64,000 bases of DNA from positions 186,001 to 250,000 of the forward strand of contig LATX02000237.1 in NCBI GenBank assembly GCA_001466705.2, given 5' to 3'. Below the pieces are notes generated by a model. That model made no database searches, was not told where the DNA came from, and saw only the letters and a list, made by a program, of their open reading frames with translations. The position numbers and the translations under genes are program-made. This DNA is from Moniliophthora roreri. Lineage: Eukaryota > Basidiomycota > Agaricomycetes > Agaricales > Marasmiaceae. Shown piece by piece: positions 21,949 through 35,129 of the stretch (the first letter of the stretch is position 1; the number at the start of each line of letters is the position of its first letter).

Positions 21949-24900
21949 ATGGCTGAAACTGCTTCATCTGAAACCTCATCGTCCAATCAGCAAAAGAAAT
22001 CTCATGCTACTTCTTGCGCAGAATGCCGACGACTCAAGTTAAAGTTTGTTCTGCACTTTGATGTGGTGTTTTTCTTGCTAATCTATCTGCTTCAGATGCG
22101 ACAGAGTTTTCCCTTGTTCTTCGTGTATCAGAAGGGGATGCGCAAATCTGTGCCCTAATGGAACCCTGGAGAAAGGCAGACGGGGATTTTTGAAGAGATT
22201 GGAGCAATCCCTACCTTCGAATGCTCACAGAAATCCTGGAGATCCGCAGTCTGGTGAAGGTACGACGGAGGTAGCGATGTTCATTGCGAGGGACGCTGCG
22301 ATGTCGAAGAGAATACAAGAATTGGAAGCAGCTCTGATAAAGTTCGTACTCGATATTCTTACGCAGTCCCAGGTATCTAACCTCAAAACTCAGTGCTGGA
22401 ATCCAAGTCCCAGGCTTGCCCCACTCGCTCGCGAAGAGGGCGAACACCAGCCACAAAAGGACACGAAGTTCGCCTTCATCTATAGAAGAAGACGAAGAGG
22501 CGCACAACACATCTCCAAGCTCTGAACGTCCGGCCGCCTCTCCGACCCAGATGAACAACAACGCCGTTTCCACCATTGGAGAAGACGTCACGATCGGTTT
22601 CGGAACATTGACTATCGATCCTCAGAATCGAGCGAAATATATTGGGCTTTCAGGTGCATCGGCCTACCTTTCATCTGAAGTTTGGAATTGCCCCCCGGAA
22701 CACAGAAAACAGGTAGAGTCTGAGGTGAGAATATCGACTCTTACTATGTGATCCATCGCTGACCGACCTTCAGGATGCTAGTCTAGGAAAGTAATTCTCT
22801 CATTTCATCGATTTTCATACTCATTTCTCTCACAGAAGACGCCCTATCTTCTGACATTCAACTCAGGCTGCTGTCCAAGATGTCTGCTTTACCTCCGTAC
22901 GATGAAGCTTTGCGGCTGGCCAAGCTCTATTTCTTCAACGCTGCATACATGTATGAAATAGTTCAGGAGGAGATCTTCATGAAGGACCATATAACTGCGA
23001 TATACGAAGCCTACAGCACACCGGGGAAACATATCGATCCTGATATGCTGGCCGTCGTCAGCATGGTTCTCGCGATAGGCATATATTACGACCTCACTCA
23101 ATCCGTTGAATCTGTGAAGCCTCGCTCATCGGAGTTCTTCGAAATTGCCGTCTTTGCTGTAAATATCAATAACAGCATCAACGGAGGGGTGACTACTAGC
23201 ACTATCGAGGGTGTACAAGCTCTCAACCTTATGGCACTTTATCAGCTGAGTGTGAGAGGAGAAGGAGGCGCCGAAGCTGGCTGGCAGTTACTCGGAATGG
23301 CGTGCCGATCTTTGCTCTCTCAGGGATTGCATAGGGACGGTTCTCGCTGGGGTCTACCTCCGAAGGAACTTGAGGAGAGAAGGAGAGTTTTCTGGGAAAC
23401 ATACACGTTCGACCGTCTGGTGAGAATGATCCCATCTTACTTCTATCTGCAACCATTGACGGCAACGTCACTTAGCAATCCTTTACATTGGGTCGTCCAT
23501 ATGCTCTTATCGACGCACATAGCGACTGCGAAATGCCGTCGTCATCCGATGTCCCCCTGCCTTCTGATACAGATGGATCGAACAAGTTCTCGCACACCAT
23601 CTGGCATCAGTACAAGTTCCGTTGGTCGACACTCGTTGGCCGCATTGTGGATCGCGCATTCTCAGTAAGACAGCTTACGTATGCTATCATCACCGAGGTC
23701 GACCGAGAGATCAACGATTTCTATTTCTCTCTTCCCTCTTGGATGCATTGTCCAGCTGTCACTCGACCCATCGAGGATACCGTATGGAAACGAGTGTGCA
23801 CTTCCCGTCCTCATGTTAACGGTTACAGCCCAGACATCGGTCTTGGAAGGGTAGAAGATCTGCGAGCGGACGCCCAGGCTTATACACTGGCCAACAACAT
23901 GTTTATTGCAATATTATTGCTGCATCGGGCTCCATTTTGCCGGGCGTTGATGTTAGAGCCGCAGAAACTTGTTCGATCGCCTTATGAGTCTAGTGTCTCT
24001 CGCGTCGCCTCCGTGCGTTTCTTTTCATTCAGGTATTGAATTGTTACTCATCAAAGTTCAGGCCGCCACCACGATCATCAACATAACTAGGGGAATGTAT
24101 GTTGCACATCCCGGTACGTGGTACGCTTTCTTGGTAACACGATTGTTCTGAACACGTCCCTGTAGCACACACATCCCGCGTCTGGTACTGGCTTTTCCAT
24201 GTTTTCACTGCCGCTGTCTGTCAAGCCGTCTTTGTCGCCGTCGCACCATTCCATCCATTGGCACCCCAGGCTTTCAAGAGCTTACAGGCTGCTATCCAGC
24301 TCTTTGAGCGCGCTGAAGGACAACGTGCGATGTTGGCCAGGAACCGTGTGAAGAACTTGGCTGAGAAAGCTTCAGCAGCCATGGACAGATACCTATCCTC
24401 CTCGTTTCATAAATCGAGGTGTAAGCCAGATGTGCCGAATGCCAGTTCTGTGAACTCGGACGCACCATCGACAGGCGTAGCGGCAGCCTTGGCATCCTCA
24501 GCGCGTTTCCCTGAATCTTATATTCGACGAGGCCCAGAAGAGTGGCTGGGTACGTCAACGAAACTAGTCAGGCTACAGTCACCGGATCTTGAGAGACGGA
24601 CTGGAAGCACTGGAACTTCAGCGTCAGCTTCCCCCATCTCCAATCCTCCAAGTCAGCTGGAAGTTGGTCATCCCTCGCCTGGACAGACCCTTTCACAGAA
24701 CCAGCAAGGGACATTAGACTCGTTAGGCCTATTTTCTTCTTCCACGCCACCTTATTCTGGATCGGGACCCGCAGCATTTGATCCTTGGATTCAAACTTTC
24801 ATGACCATCGGAACGGACGCCAACAGAGAGACGTCCAACCCTAGCATGCCTGCGGGAAACCCCAACGCCACCACGACGCCAAACTGGTCATCCACAGACC

Positions 24901-25247
24901 CAGGAACAGGAGGGAGCCAAACCAACAACTACCAACCCTCGATCATGCAGTTTGATCCCAACTCATTCAATGACCTCGACTTTACTGTCGATCCCGTTGG
25001 ACTTCAAGAACTTCAGAGTCTCTTCGAGTTTGGACCGACTTTCAATTTCCAATATCCTCGTAATGGAAATTCAGGTCAAATGGCTGCGGGTAATGCCCCA
25101 CCAAATCCGTCAATACCGGGAGGCGATGTGTATGGTCAAATGGGCGGTAACTTTGGGTCTCAAGGACGTTTTAATGATGCTGATGTGTTTGGTCCGTCGA
25201 GCTTCGTTCAAGATGGATCTTGGATGCTACATCCTTTCAAAGGATAA
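21949..25247 (+). CDS. Zn(II)2Cys6 transcription factor with fungal_trans domain
   Basis: Fungal zinc-cluster regulator. The six cysteines are completed by splicing an early intron: CAECRRLKLK before it, then CDRVFPCSSC and IRRGCANLCPNG after. A short coiled region (MSKRIQELEAALI) and a Ser-rich linker follow, then the middle homology region with LPPYDEALRLAKLYFFNAAY, GGAEAGWQLLGMACRSLLSQ, GLHRDGSRWGLPPKE and LEERRRVFWETYTFDRL, then QSFTLGRPYALIDA after an intron. The C-terminal about 250 residues are rich in Ser, Pro, Asn, Gly and Gln (TPNWSSTDPGTGGSQTNNYQ), as in activation regions. At least eight short introns; all exons can be joined in frame. Its target genes cannot be inferred. The MFS transporter next to it is convergent, not co-oriented. 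Confidence 0.85.
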
Positions 25248-25755
25248 TTGCATCTCAGAATAAGATTCTTATTTATTAGTTGTCGTGGTTATGTTCTGTA
25301 TTTATACTGTTCCCCGGGTGTATATTATTTGTCGAGTCTGTTGTCTGGTATCGCAAAGTGAAATCTTAGTTCATGTAACTTGTACTGCGTTAGTCTGTTG
25401 TCAAAGCTTAAATCAAGGGCCCCCCCCGGTATGTATGTAGTGTCTTTTTCTTTTTTGGTATCAGACTGATGGTCGTTAGACACGCCTGAGAGTTGAGAGA
25501 AGCAAACAGAGAGTATGTGCCAACGTCCTTGTTCAGTTGCGAAGTGCTGTTGAAAACCATATGATCGAGCATTACGCGACAAGAAGCTGATTGTGAAAGC
25601 AGGTGGTATATGTATGATAAAAATACAATGCGTAATATGGGTAGGTTCTCAGCGTCAGCATCGTCTATACATCGTCATAAGCTCCATTATGAACAGCTAA
25701 AAAATCGTTGGCCCGTTGACATCAGCAAATGTCAAGTCATCCGGTATGATTATCT
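25248..25755. other. Intergenic, convergent 3' ends
   Basis: Between the transcription factor and transporter stop codons. Contains a C9 run near 25421. No gene supported. Confidence 0.4.
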
Positions 25756-27793
25756 TTACACTCTCCAAGTCTGCTTCTTTTTTGCTTGCATCGATCTTGA
25801 TACCGCAAGGAGGGCAGCCCCGCTAAGAACAGTGACCTGCGTTACAAAGCTTGATTAGCTTCTGCAATAGCAGCTGTTTTTATATCGACTTACCCCACTG
25901 AATACTACGGGACGATACCACGTATATTCCGGTGGATGTAATAATACACCAGAAATAGGACTTCCTGTCAGCATAGCAAAGCTAAACACAAAAGTGACTA
26001 GGCCCATCCTCGTCCTACATAGAAACCCAAAACCGGTCAACTATAAGGTTTAACAACTTGGAATCAGAGATAATCTCACCCCACTTCATTTATGTCACGA
26101 GCAAAGGTAGCTGCGACCGGTCCCAAGACGGATACGACTAGAAAAGGCGCAAGGGAAGAAATGACATTAGCTTTTGATTGATGTAGCTGGGAAAAAAACT
26201 ACTTACAGCCGCCAGATGTGAAACCGTATATGACAGCGAATGGTATCAGACCGCTGCCCGAAGTGGCTCCCAAGAGTGCGAAGACTACAGAGCCCGTGAT
26301 GACAGCCATTGTGATGATGACTATAAAAGGCATATCAAGAGCTATTCCCGACGTGATATTGGCCGAAGATCATGCGCACCGTTGAATGGACCCCACATAT
26401 CTGCGAACAGATTCGGTACGGTCCGACCGAAGATGCCAACAATATTGAGGACGGTAATCTAATTGCTGACGGTTAGGATAGCGGGTATGGCATGCGTAGA
26501 TATTGTACGAACGCCATAAGTTACGACGCCTTCGGACATTCCATGTTTTGCAGCAAAGAGTTGGAGATAAAAGTCTAAGAACATATCTGAGGCGTCATTT
26601 CACACGAACGGTTGGAGTTACTTACAAGGCACGAACAATCCCCAGAATACAAAAAAGGATCTGCCAAATGAATTAGTCCATGTGCAAAGGACAAACTCAA
26701 CCTCATTACCCCGCGTTGCAAATGAGATACGGCACATCGGTCACAATCCCCTTCATGTCAATTGGTGCGGAGCTGGGGCGGGGAGGCAAACGGGTCTTCA
26801 TAGTGATATTTGCGATGATAAGGAAGCCAAGGTTGAGGAATGCAGCGGCACGAACGCCCCAGGCAAAACCAACTTTGCCATTGAAAAGAGGATTGAGCAG
26901 TATCGGATAAATTGCGGCCCCAAGCGAACCACCTGTAAATCAGAATGCTAATCAGGGTCATCGTCGCTTAGGTCACCATCGCAAGACTGCGTCCCATGGG
27001 TGCAGTATGACGATGCCGAGGAGAACAACGCACCACTTAACATAATCCCCATGGCAAGTGCTCTTTTTCTTTTAAAGTAATGGGAGGCGATCGACAACGT
27101 GGGCATGAAAAGAATACCCATACTCAGACCCATGCCTACGCCCTGTGCCAGAAAGTTCTGATAGAAATGATGTGGCTTGACCAAAGACAACATGAATTGC
27201 CTTGCGGGGTGATGGTAAATACCGCGGGCATCACTCGACACGACAGTGCACTCACGAAAAAACAAAGAGAAGGCTTCCTCCAGCCAGCATGTGCTTGAAG
27301 AGACCCAGGTCAAACATCTTCCCACTAAAGATTCCTCCACCAAACATAAGACACGCCTGTAGTGAGCCTATCCATGATATGTCTGACGGTGGATGATCCG
27401 TCAACGACACGAGCGTGTAATAATTCTGATACACCCCAAAGGATTGCATTGATCCTGCTGTACAGAATATAACCATCCAACTAACGTCACGTCAATGAGA
27501 GTATGGTCAAGAAGACAAAGAACAGACCCTCCGAGAACAGTTAACCAGGCTTGCCATCCGCCTTCCGGGAAGGTGATTTGCGGTGGGGTAGGATTTGAAG
27601 GTCCATTCTCGAGGTGGTGTTCATCCGCAACGTAATCCCTTCCAAGACGGTTGATTGCGAGAGTTGATGGACTCTGGCAAAACGAAGTGCTTGATGGATG
27701 CTTTTCGTCTGCGGTATAGGTGTCAGGAGATGGTGGTTGGGAGTTGGAGTTTTTCTCGTCGCTGCTGCTAGAGTGTCGAGGACTGTCAGCCAT
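25756..27793 (-). CDS. MFS transporter, monocarboxylate-permease (MCT/MCH) type
   Basis: Plasma-membrane-type transporter with twelve predicted spans, split by many small introns. The cytosolic N-terminus is Ser/Pro-rich (MADSPRHSSSSDEKNS). It is followed by the family signature FPEGGWQAWLTVLGG, then GSMQSFGVYQNYY and DISWIGSLQACLMFGGG, HYFKRKRALAMGIMLSG and LGAAIYPILLNPLFNGKVGF. Downstream exons give RPSSAPIDMKGIVTDVPYL, LNIVGIFGRTVPNLFADMWG, IIITMAVITGSVVFALLGA and MGLVTFVFSFAMLTGSPISG. The final exon, VTVLSGAALLAVSRSMQAKK, ends at 25756. The arrangement matches fungal monocarboxylate permease homologues, whose substrates are mostly unknown. Some middle exon borders are uncertain. Confidence 0.78.
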
Positions 27794-29897
27794 GGTTGAT
27801 CTTTTTCGGGGATGTTGAAATCGCCAAAACTACCGTAGATATACGTTCAGGGTTGACGAGGAAGATGGGGGTGCATACTCGAGACGTCAGTTACCATCGG
27901 TGGTTCTTAAAGAGTTGAATGGCGACAACGTGAATCACTGTTATGGGAAAAAAGAAGCACGGCGTTCTGAAGGAAGGTTCCCATCAACATGGAAATTGCG
28001 GATTGACGGAATCATGATTCATGACAGAGGTTGCAAAAAGCTGAATTGGTGATCTGCCGGAATACCGAAGTCTCATGTGGCTTGCTGTGTGGACCAGTTG
28101 TTGGCTGTCGTGAGACCGGAACCCCAATTTGAAAGCATCGAAAGCATAATGGCAACATGAGGTGATTCTTCGTACGTGGAGAATTAGTGATAGAAGTACT
28201 GCAGGTGAGAGTATATAGACGGCCTCACCTCTGCTATTAGTATATTACTCTATAAAAAGCCTCATAGAGAGACGTCAGAGTGCTTCGTACTCATTTCGCT
28301 ACTGCTACATAGCCAAAAACGGAGATTTCAGAAGGCAAAAAGGTAATGCATAACGAGATTCGGTGAACGCGATCTGAGAGGAGAATTTTTCAAAGTCAGA
28401 TCCACTCCGACTTGCCATTCATGGTTTATCCCATATTGCTTCAATTCCCGTATGTCCCAGAGATCTTCGCTTATAATCGTCTTGACCCTGCTGCAGCTGT
28501 CGTGATCGCCATAGTTCGGAACGGCGCGCCTGTCAATTGGCAACAAGGTTGTTACAGCCCCCCATCAAACTAATCGCCATCACCAGCAGTTTTTTTCCAG
28601 AGCCTTGTATTCGAGATGCATGATGTGCCATGGCTCACTGCCCTCATTCAGCAGGCGCACTACAGGTGTGATCTTACCTTGTCCTATACATAACGATACT
28701 ACCATTCTGACATGTAACATTGGCCCTATCCAGTTTAACCGATAACTTCTTGATTGATTCGACAGCATCGCAGATTTTCTAATATTAATGTCGTGGGATT
28801 GACTGTTGATCATCTGCTTCGGTTTTCACGCCTTACACCGGACCTAAATATACCCTTCCAGGGCTCTCACCTACCCGTACTCACCTCTAAAAATACGAAG
28901 GTGAGGTGCGCCTCCCAAGGTCTGGAAAGCAATAGCCAACGATGCTCGTACAACTATACAGTGAGAATTATCGCCGCTGATTGACGCTGTTACTGAATAG
29001 TACAGCACGCGTTAGTGGTGTCAGACGGGTTTCTTCTCCTTGTGGTCTGATGGAATGGTACCCTGGCATTACGAAAGCTCCAACCCTTCGAGCAGGTATC
29101 AAAGGCCGAGAAACAGCTCAGCCGAAAACTCTTGCAGCCGTGGCAGCTGGAATAAAACGTCATTTGGCGCCTCAAGTACTGCTGGGGGCACGTTGCCGGT
29201 TCATTTCAAGGGTAAGCGTTATCTTTTGAATCTTAGGCTCTTTCAGTATCCCAGGACTCGGAGATAAAAGGACTTCACGTAGACATCCTCTTCTTCTTCT
29301 TATGCCAGTGATCGACCGGTTCTGGAATCTAGTCGACTCCGTATGCGTGTACCAAGACCGAAGTGTCATCATTTCATCCGATTAGAAGACAGACGAGAAC
29401 CCCCCGGAAGGATGGCGCCGGGTACCGGCGGTTTAAACTGACAAACGTCTCTCCACACCACTTCGTCGATGTCCTGGACATTCACAGGGTCAGTACTTGA
29501 CTATAGGCCATTTGCGTAACCCAAACTTAATTTCAGCCAAGAAATTTGTTTGTGCCTAGTGTTTCCATCTTCTCTATAGTAATCTCCCACCATGATCATG
29601 ATCATAACGCCGCATATGTTGAGCGTGTTCTTCATTCTTCACTATGTTCCTGTACCGTGAGTATTATCATCGATCTATCCTAGAAATGTGAAAGTAAAAC
29701 AGAGAAGATTAGCAGTATATACATTGAGATTGTGGGATGCTAGAAATAACAAGTATGTGCTTGTGAAGAAATGCGGTGGTAAAATTACAACAAATACAAT
29801 TGGAGGTATTATTGGGCTGGACACTAGGATAGGAAATATGAATCGTCGAAGAGTGAAATATTTAAATGAAGGATAGATTACCGCTGTGAGAAAGCTC
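27794..29897. other. Gene-poor interval
   Basis: About 2.1 kb with only short, overlapping open frames and no family resemblance. A TATAAAAAG at about 28251-28259 on the plus strand is not followed by a recognisable gene. It may hold regulatory DNA or a non-coding transcript, but nothing in the sequence shows this. Confidence 0.5.
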
Positions 29898-32162
29898 CTA
29901 GCAAACGCTAGGCATTTGCGCTTGAAAAGAAGAGTAATCGAAATCTGGACCCCCCGCTGAAGCGAATTGGCCGTATGAAACTGTAGCAGTGTTGTTCGAG
30001 GGTGCACTATGGACCCGATAATAACCGTGTCCACCGTCGGAGATTCCGCAGTGGCCAACTTGTAATTGATAGAAGCGAGGCTCGGTATTGTACTGGAAAG
30101 CATGCACCATGCCACCAGTACTGTAGGAAGGATTGGTTGCCCAAAAATAGACACAATTTGGATCGTCTCTTGGAAGATCGCCTAAACTGTCGCCAGCACC
30201 GCCATCCTGAGGGGAGACACTAGTCCAGAGCTGCTTAACATCCACTGGTAAACCAAGAGTATCGGCGTTTTGGGGACTTCCCTGAAAGATTGGGATGTTG
30301 GCAGCGCCGTTTAAGAGGTACATTATGCCATCATGATTCCCATCGGACTGGAAGGCAAAGTCTTGTGAAGCGGTTTGGTAGCCGTCAGGAAACCCGGGTT
30401 CCGGCGACTGCTGAGAGGAAAGGATAGAACCTTCCTGGGGGGAGGTTGACATGCTTGTAGACTGGCTAGCGGAAATGTCCCCGGGATATGCTCTATATTC
30501 TGGGCGAGGACGGGAAGGCTGATTGCCTTCGACACTGACCATGGACTCGGGAACACGTACGTACTCGCTACCCTCCAGTGACGCAGTCGGGGCGTTAGCG
30601 AGGCTCGCGGTAAATGAGGCTTCAGCAGAGGGCTGCGCTGCCACCTGTGTGTCTACAAGACTGTATAGACCAACGCCCGTTCCAGCGTGTTCCAAGAGGA
30701 CACGATTGGGACACGATATCGAGGGGGCCGGAGCGGGTCTGAACTGGTAGACCACAGTGAAGAGTACGTCGGCTATTCCGGATCCATCATCTGATTGACT
30801 TGTATGAGAAGATTTCCGAACGATTTCGTGGAGGATCATGCATTGAAAGATATCTTTGGGTTATTGTTAACGAGTTGATGGATGCAGACAAGACCGGATG
30901 CAGCTTACCGACAGTCTTTCCGAGATTGTCCCAAAACCGGGGAATAAATTTAGATCGATAAACATGCATATGACCGACAGTTCCTGTTCCAACCTTCGAG
31001 GACATGGAGGAGCTAGACTCAAGAGAGATTTCTGTTGACTCTGAGTACAAGCGCTCGTTCCCATGGAAGACGCGAAAGGACGAATGGTAATCGCGGATGC
31101 AAATGAAAGTAGAGGTAGCGAATGAAATAATTGGTGCAATTTGCTTGAGTGGTTGAGAGGCATAGACCGTAACCTCGCAAGAGTCGGTATCAATGATAGG
31201 TAAATGACTGACGCCGCGGGTGTTGATTTCTTCATCATCTGAGGATTGAACCTCAATCGTTACCGAGGTGCGAGTTGGGGGATGGAGGACGCATTTCTGC
31301 TCCTGCTGGTGGTCTGCGCCGAGTTTCATCTCTGTGGTGACTTCGCGGGAAGTCAACGTCGTTGAGTACGACGAGGATATCCTTGAGCTCCGAGACGAAA
31401 AGGTTTTTTTCTCGGACGACGACGCCATGGACTCTGCCTCTGGCGAATATTCCCGCCTCGAGAGAAGCGTCTTTACTGTCATGAAATGGTTGAGAAACAG
31501 GACGACTCAAGTACACTAACTAAAACTTACTTCTGTCGTCTTGACAAGTGTCCCTTAGCTGCTGGAGCCGGCTGCCAACCTGCTTCGCCGTCCTCGATGC
31601 TCCAGTTATCCGAAAGATGTGATCTGCGATCCATCTGTTGCGTTTTGGGAACCGTTTTAGGGCTTTAGGATTCGCGGACGAGGTTGGCCTATATTTTTCC
31701 AGTCCTAGATGCTCGTCCTTTAGTCAGAGCATAAATGAGAGTAAAAAAAATCGGGCAAACCTTCAATGAGCGCGCGTTCTACGTGAGGAGGCCAAACGTA
31801 CTCCTTCGACGCCTTTAAGCTTTTCCAAGTCTTCCGACTCTCGATAACAGAGGTGGTAGCGCGATGAATATTGGGCTGAACAGTTGGTGAGTGCAATGCT
31901 CCCTGGACGGTGGTGGTGGCCTGCATCGAGTGGTTTTGAACAAAGAGGTGGGGAGAAAGAGTCATGCAGTGCTCATTTACGTCCAGGTTATAAGCAGCAC
32001 GAAGAAAGGTAGTTATGGCTGTATAAAACAAAGGGAATTCAAATACCGAATAAAATGGCACGGGACTGGATTATATACCTGAGCAAAGGAAGAGGGAGAC
32101 GATCGCGTTCCTGGAGGACCATCGGGTCCACCGTGTACTTCAGGACTTTGATCTAACTGCAT
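29898..32162 (-). CDS. TEA/ATTS-domain transcription factor
   Basis: DNA-binding regulator of the TEAD/AbaA/Tec1 family, which controls development and morphogenesis in fungi. The first exon reads MQLDQSPEVHGGPDGPPG; exon 2 brings ATTTVQGALHSPTVQPN and the start of the TEA domain, RKTWKSLKASKEYVWPPH, then VERALIEG. After an intron the domain continues LEKYRPTSSANPKALKRF, KRNRWIADHIFRITG and the recognition helix RTAKQVGSRLQQLRDTCQDD. The rest (about 560 residues) is Ser-rich and lacks known domains, with conserved-looking islands FHGNERLYSE, FIPRFWDNLGKTV and DDPNCVYFWATNPSYSTGG. A further intron joins KTV to DIFQCMILHEIV. The domain lies at the N-terminus. Unrelated open frames between these exons are intronic. 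Confidence 0.85.
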
Positions 32163-33117
32163 GGAGTTTCCAGGAAAGGGAGGCTTTAATACCACGAAAG
32201 ATCCCATCTTCAATTTGACAGAAAGAGCTGTGATCTGCACCCAATGTGGGCTTAAGACTTGGGGGAAACTGACGCCTAGGCAACGCCATAGTCCTCAACG
32301 AGTCAAGCGGCATTATGGCATGCCAGTGTTTTCAATTCCAGGCGGCGCCAGTCGAAACATTTCTGAGCTACATGCAAGGCGTGGACACAGCCCAATGTCA
32401 TCGCAATCTCTCACGACGGTCTACCCTTGCTCTTTGAGATTGCTTGAATACCGGAGCCGAAAACGTATAGCGGTCGCGGCATTGGGAAGACACGGTGGCA
32501 AGCTACCAAGGCACGTTCTGCTTTAGGTCGAGTATCGAGCATGGTTTCAAGGAATTCAAAACTCACGGTGAGCTCTAGAATCCTCTCGTCGATACAAAGG
32601 TTATCGTCATTGACAGTTGCGAACCATGTTGAACAAGAACTGATTAATCCCGAAACGGGCTGAGTGGCTTCCAATTGCTGCCTTAATCGGTAATAGCAGT
32701 AAGCGAAGTTGCTCTTGCTAGTATCAACATAGCGCTTAACGAAAACGTCTCACCTTCAGACGTTTGCAGTTACATCCACTCATTTGAATTTCGGGTTGTC
32801 AAGTCTAACACCTTCCCATGAATGCCATAGAGCGGATCTTGGTCTTTACGTAGACATAAGTTGGCGTAGATATGGTTCTGGCCTTAGAGGAACGGTTGGA
32901 TTCTGTCGAATTTCTCGGGCTTTCAGCGTTCAACAGCGAAGGGGAATAAGGGGAGAACCAAGAGATAAGATAAGATTAGATCGATATCTTTTCATCAACT
33001 CCCACACAATCAGCGTCAAACAGGCCGCACCCCGGGTACTTACCATTTTTGGCTTGTTTCTGAACACATGCTATAGCGTCTATGAGCACATTTTACTTAG
33101 AACCCTCATGAAGCCAG
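32163..33117. other. Divergent promoter region, TEA factor / F-box gene
   Basis: About 950 bp between start codons facing apart. Short open frames only; no recognisable coding sequence. Confidence 0.45.
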
Positions 33118-34824
33118 ATGCTAGTCGCTAAGCCGTCCCCTGTCCTCCCTGCCGAAATTGCGCTACCACCTCATTCTCATGTAATCGAGGCATCGGTGTT
33201 TCCCCACAATTTCCGTACCAGCGGCGGCCCGCATTTGCTCAACCTTCCACTCGAAATTCTCGACGTCATTCTCAGTGAAATCGACCTACGAAGTGATCTC
33301 ATAGCCCTGGCCCTAGCAAGTCGTACATGCGCTCATCTAGTCATTCCCAGACACAACGAATATCGTATCATTCGTACGCGTCACAGGTTCGCAGGAGTTT
33401 GGGCACATCTAGCCCGTCGTTCCGATCTGGCTCGCAATGTCAGGAGGGTGAATCTGTGTATGAAAGAGAATCGGTTAGCTTCGGACTGCTGGCCTTCTAC
33501 TCTGGTTCCTCCAAGCTCCTCGAACCCCAAAGATCTTGAGGTGGCTAGAATGACTAACATTTGCCGCGCACTTCGTCACATGAACTTGCTCGAGGAATTT
33601 ACTTTGGAGAATCCCGATGATCGGGATTCGGTCGCATACCTTTCGACGTGTCGAGAAGGAGATATCCTCCATGCACTGGGAACTTCCACACGGCTGAGCC
33701 GCTTAGCCCTTAGTGGATATGTAGATCTTCGGACTTCAGATCCTTTAGTAAGGATTGACCAGGTGAGTGAGTATTCCTCGCAGCCAAAATATCTTTAGTT
33801 GATTCATATTTAGGTATGGAATATGAAGTATTTGCAGCATGTGTCATTGCGGGGCGAGACATGGGCACTACCGTCTATGGGGCTAGTTGTGCGAGAGATT
33901 TTGAAGAGGTCACCACTAATCAAGGTGCGTATTCTCAGTTTGTAGCTGTTTTCGTGCTAACAGGGATTCAGTTTCTGGAGATCCCGCTTGAAGTGACTTC
34001 TTTGGAGAACTCCTTCTTCCCTCATCTTCGCGGCCTCCGACTGTTCCTTCAATCAGGTGCAGGTTCTGCCAGCTCAAGAGCTTGGTCGACCTTCCTGATT
34101 AACCACCCCGATCTCGAAGAGTTGTCGTGCTCGCCGCTGCTAGTAACACTTCCGGTCAAGGGCCTTCGAGCCCTGAAATGTCTGCAGACTGATTTGAATG
34201 CACTTGGAGAATTCGGAGTAGAAGACGACGAGTGTGCAGTCCAGTGCGTAGACGCTGTATTCCCGTTGAGCACGCTCGGAGACAGGTTTCTCAAGAGCAA
34301 GAACTGCGCCAACTTGCGGAAACTAAGTCTTCGCACCTGGCCGCACATGCTCCTTTCGTATGCAAAGTCTTTCCCAAATCTCGAGTGGCTGTCGGTGGGA
34401 GTGTGCCCGTTTATGGATCTGGTTAGTTTGTTTGCCTCGAACTGATATGTGCCAACTTAACTTTCACTCTAGGACGATATCCTCGCCTACTTGTCGGCCC
34501 TTAGGAACCTTCGTGTGTTCAGAGGGGACGCTATATGGAAAGCGGTTGGACTCAGTGACGAGAAGATGCACGTGGCAATTATGAAGCTCGTACAATTCTG
34601 TCCGAATTTGAAGGAGCTAGATCACAGGAAATTTCATGAGAAGAGAAGGGCCTTCAAGAGGATCGTAATTAGGCGAGAGGAAATCGACGGTGTTCTATGT
34701 ATCACTTACGACGTGAGGAGTCCTTCTCCTAGGTATGCATCTACTCGTCACTATCTACAACACCGCTCAATATATTTCTTCCCATAGATCAACTTTTGAT
34801 ACCGCAGGCGGTGCCTTCGATTGA
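33118..34824 (+). CDS. F-box protein with LRR-like C-terminal region
   Basis: Putative substrate receptor of an SCF ubiquitin ligase. The F-box is near residues 40-80 (LLNLPLEILDVILSEIDLRS, then LIALALASRTCAHLVIP). Leucine-rich repeat-like stretches follow: MNLLEEFTLENPD, TSTRLSRLALSGYVDLR, MKYLQHVSLRGETW, LRKLSLRTWPH, FPNLEWLSVGVCPFM and LSALRNLRVFRGDAIW. Five exons are joined by short introns, and the frame is intact to a last small exon ending STFDTAGGAFD. Unlike the decayed F-box gene at 16.5-18.1 kb this one has no lesions, and its architecture differs (no N-terminal ELLRLQARR helix). Confidence 0.75.
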
Positions 34825-35129
34825 GACGTGGTACTTTGCCACTGCTTCAGATTCTTGTTTTGCTTTGGGTTGTACTATCTCATCTTCTACATTTGTGAAC
34901 ATTGTAATATCACAAAATTCGTTACCAATAAATGTTGTGCGCGGGTAGTAGGTACTGGCTGTGACGCCGAGCCTACTGTATGTGCCGATGTTTGTCTTAC
35001 ACATCGGAACGGTCAAAGTAGCCGCTGGAATTGAGTAACATTGCCCTTCCAACTGTCTCCTTTTCTTTGCACTACATTTCAACACAATACCTCGGTAATC
35101 GACAAGAAACTGTCCTTGCGTCCTCCATC
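34825..35129. other. Intergenic
   Basis: Short space between two co-oriented genes. No motif recognised. Confidence 0.4.

Noticed and set aside
21949..27793. Secondary-metabolite or nutrient cluster (regulator plus MFS transporter)
   Set aside because: No biosynthetic enzyme adjoins them and the two genes are convergent, so neighbourhood alone does not support a cluster.
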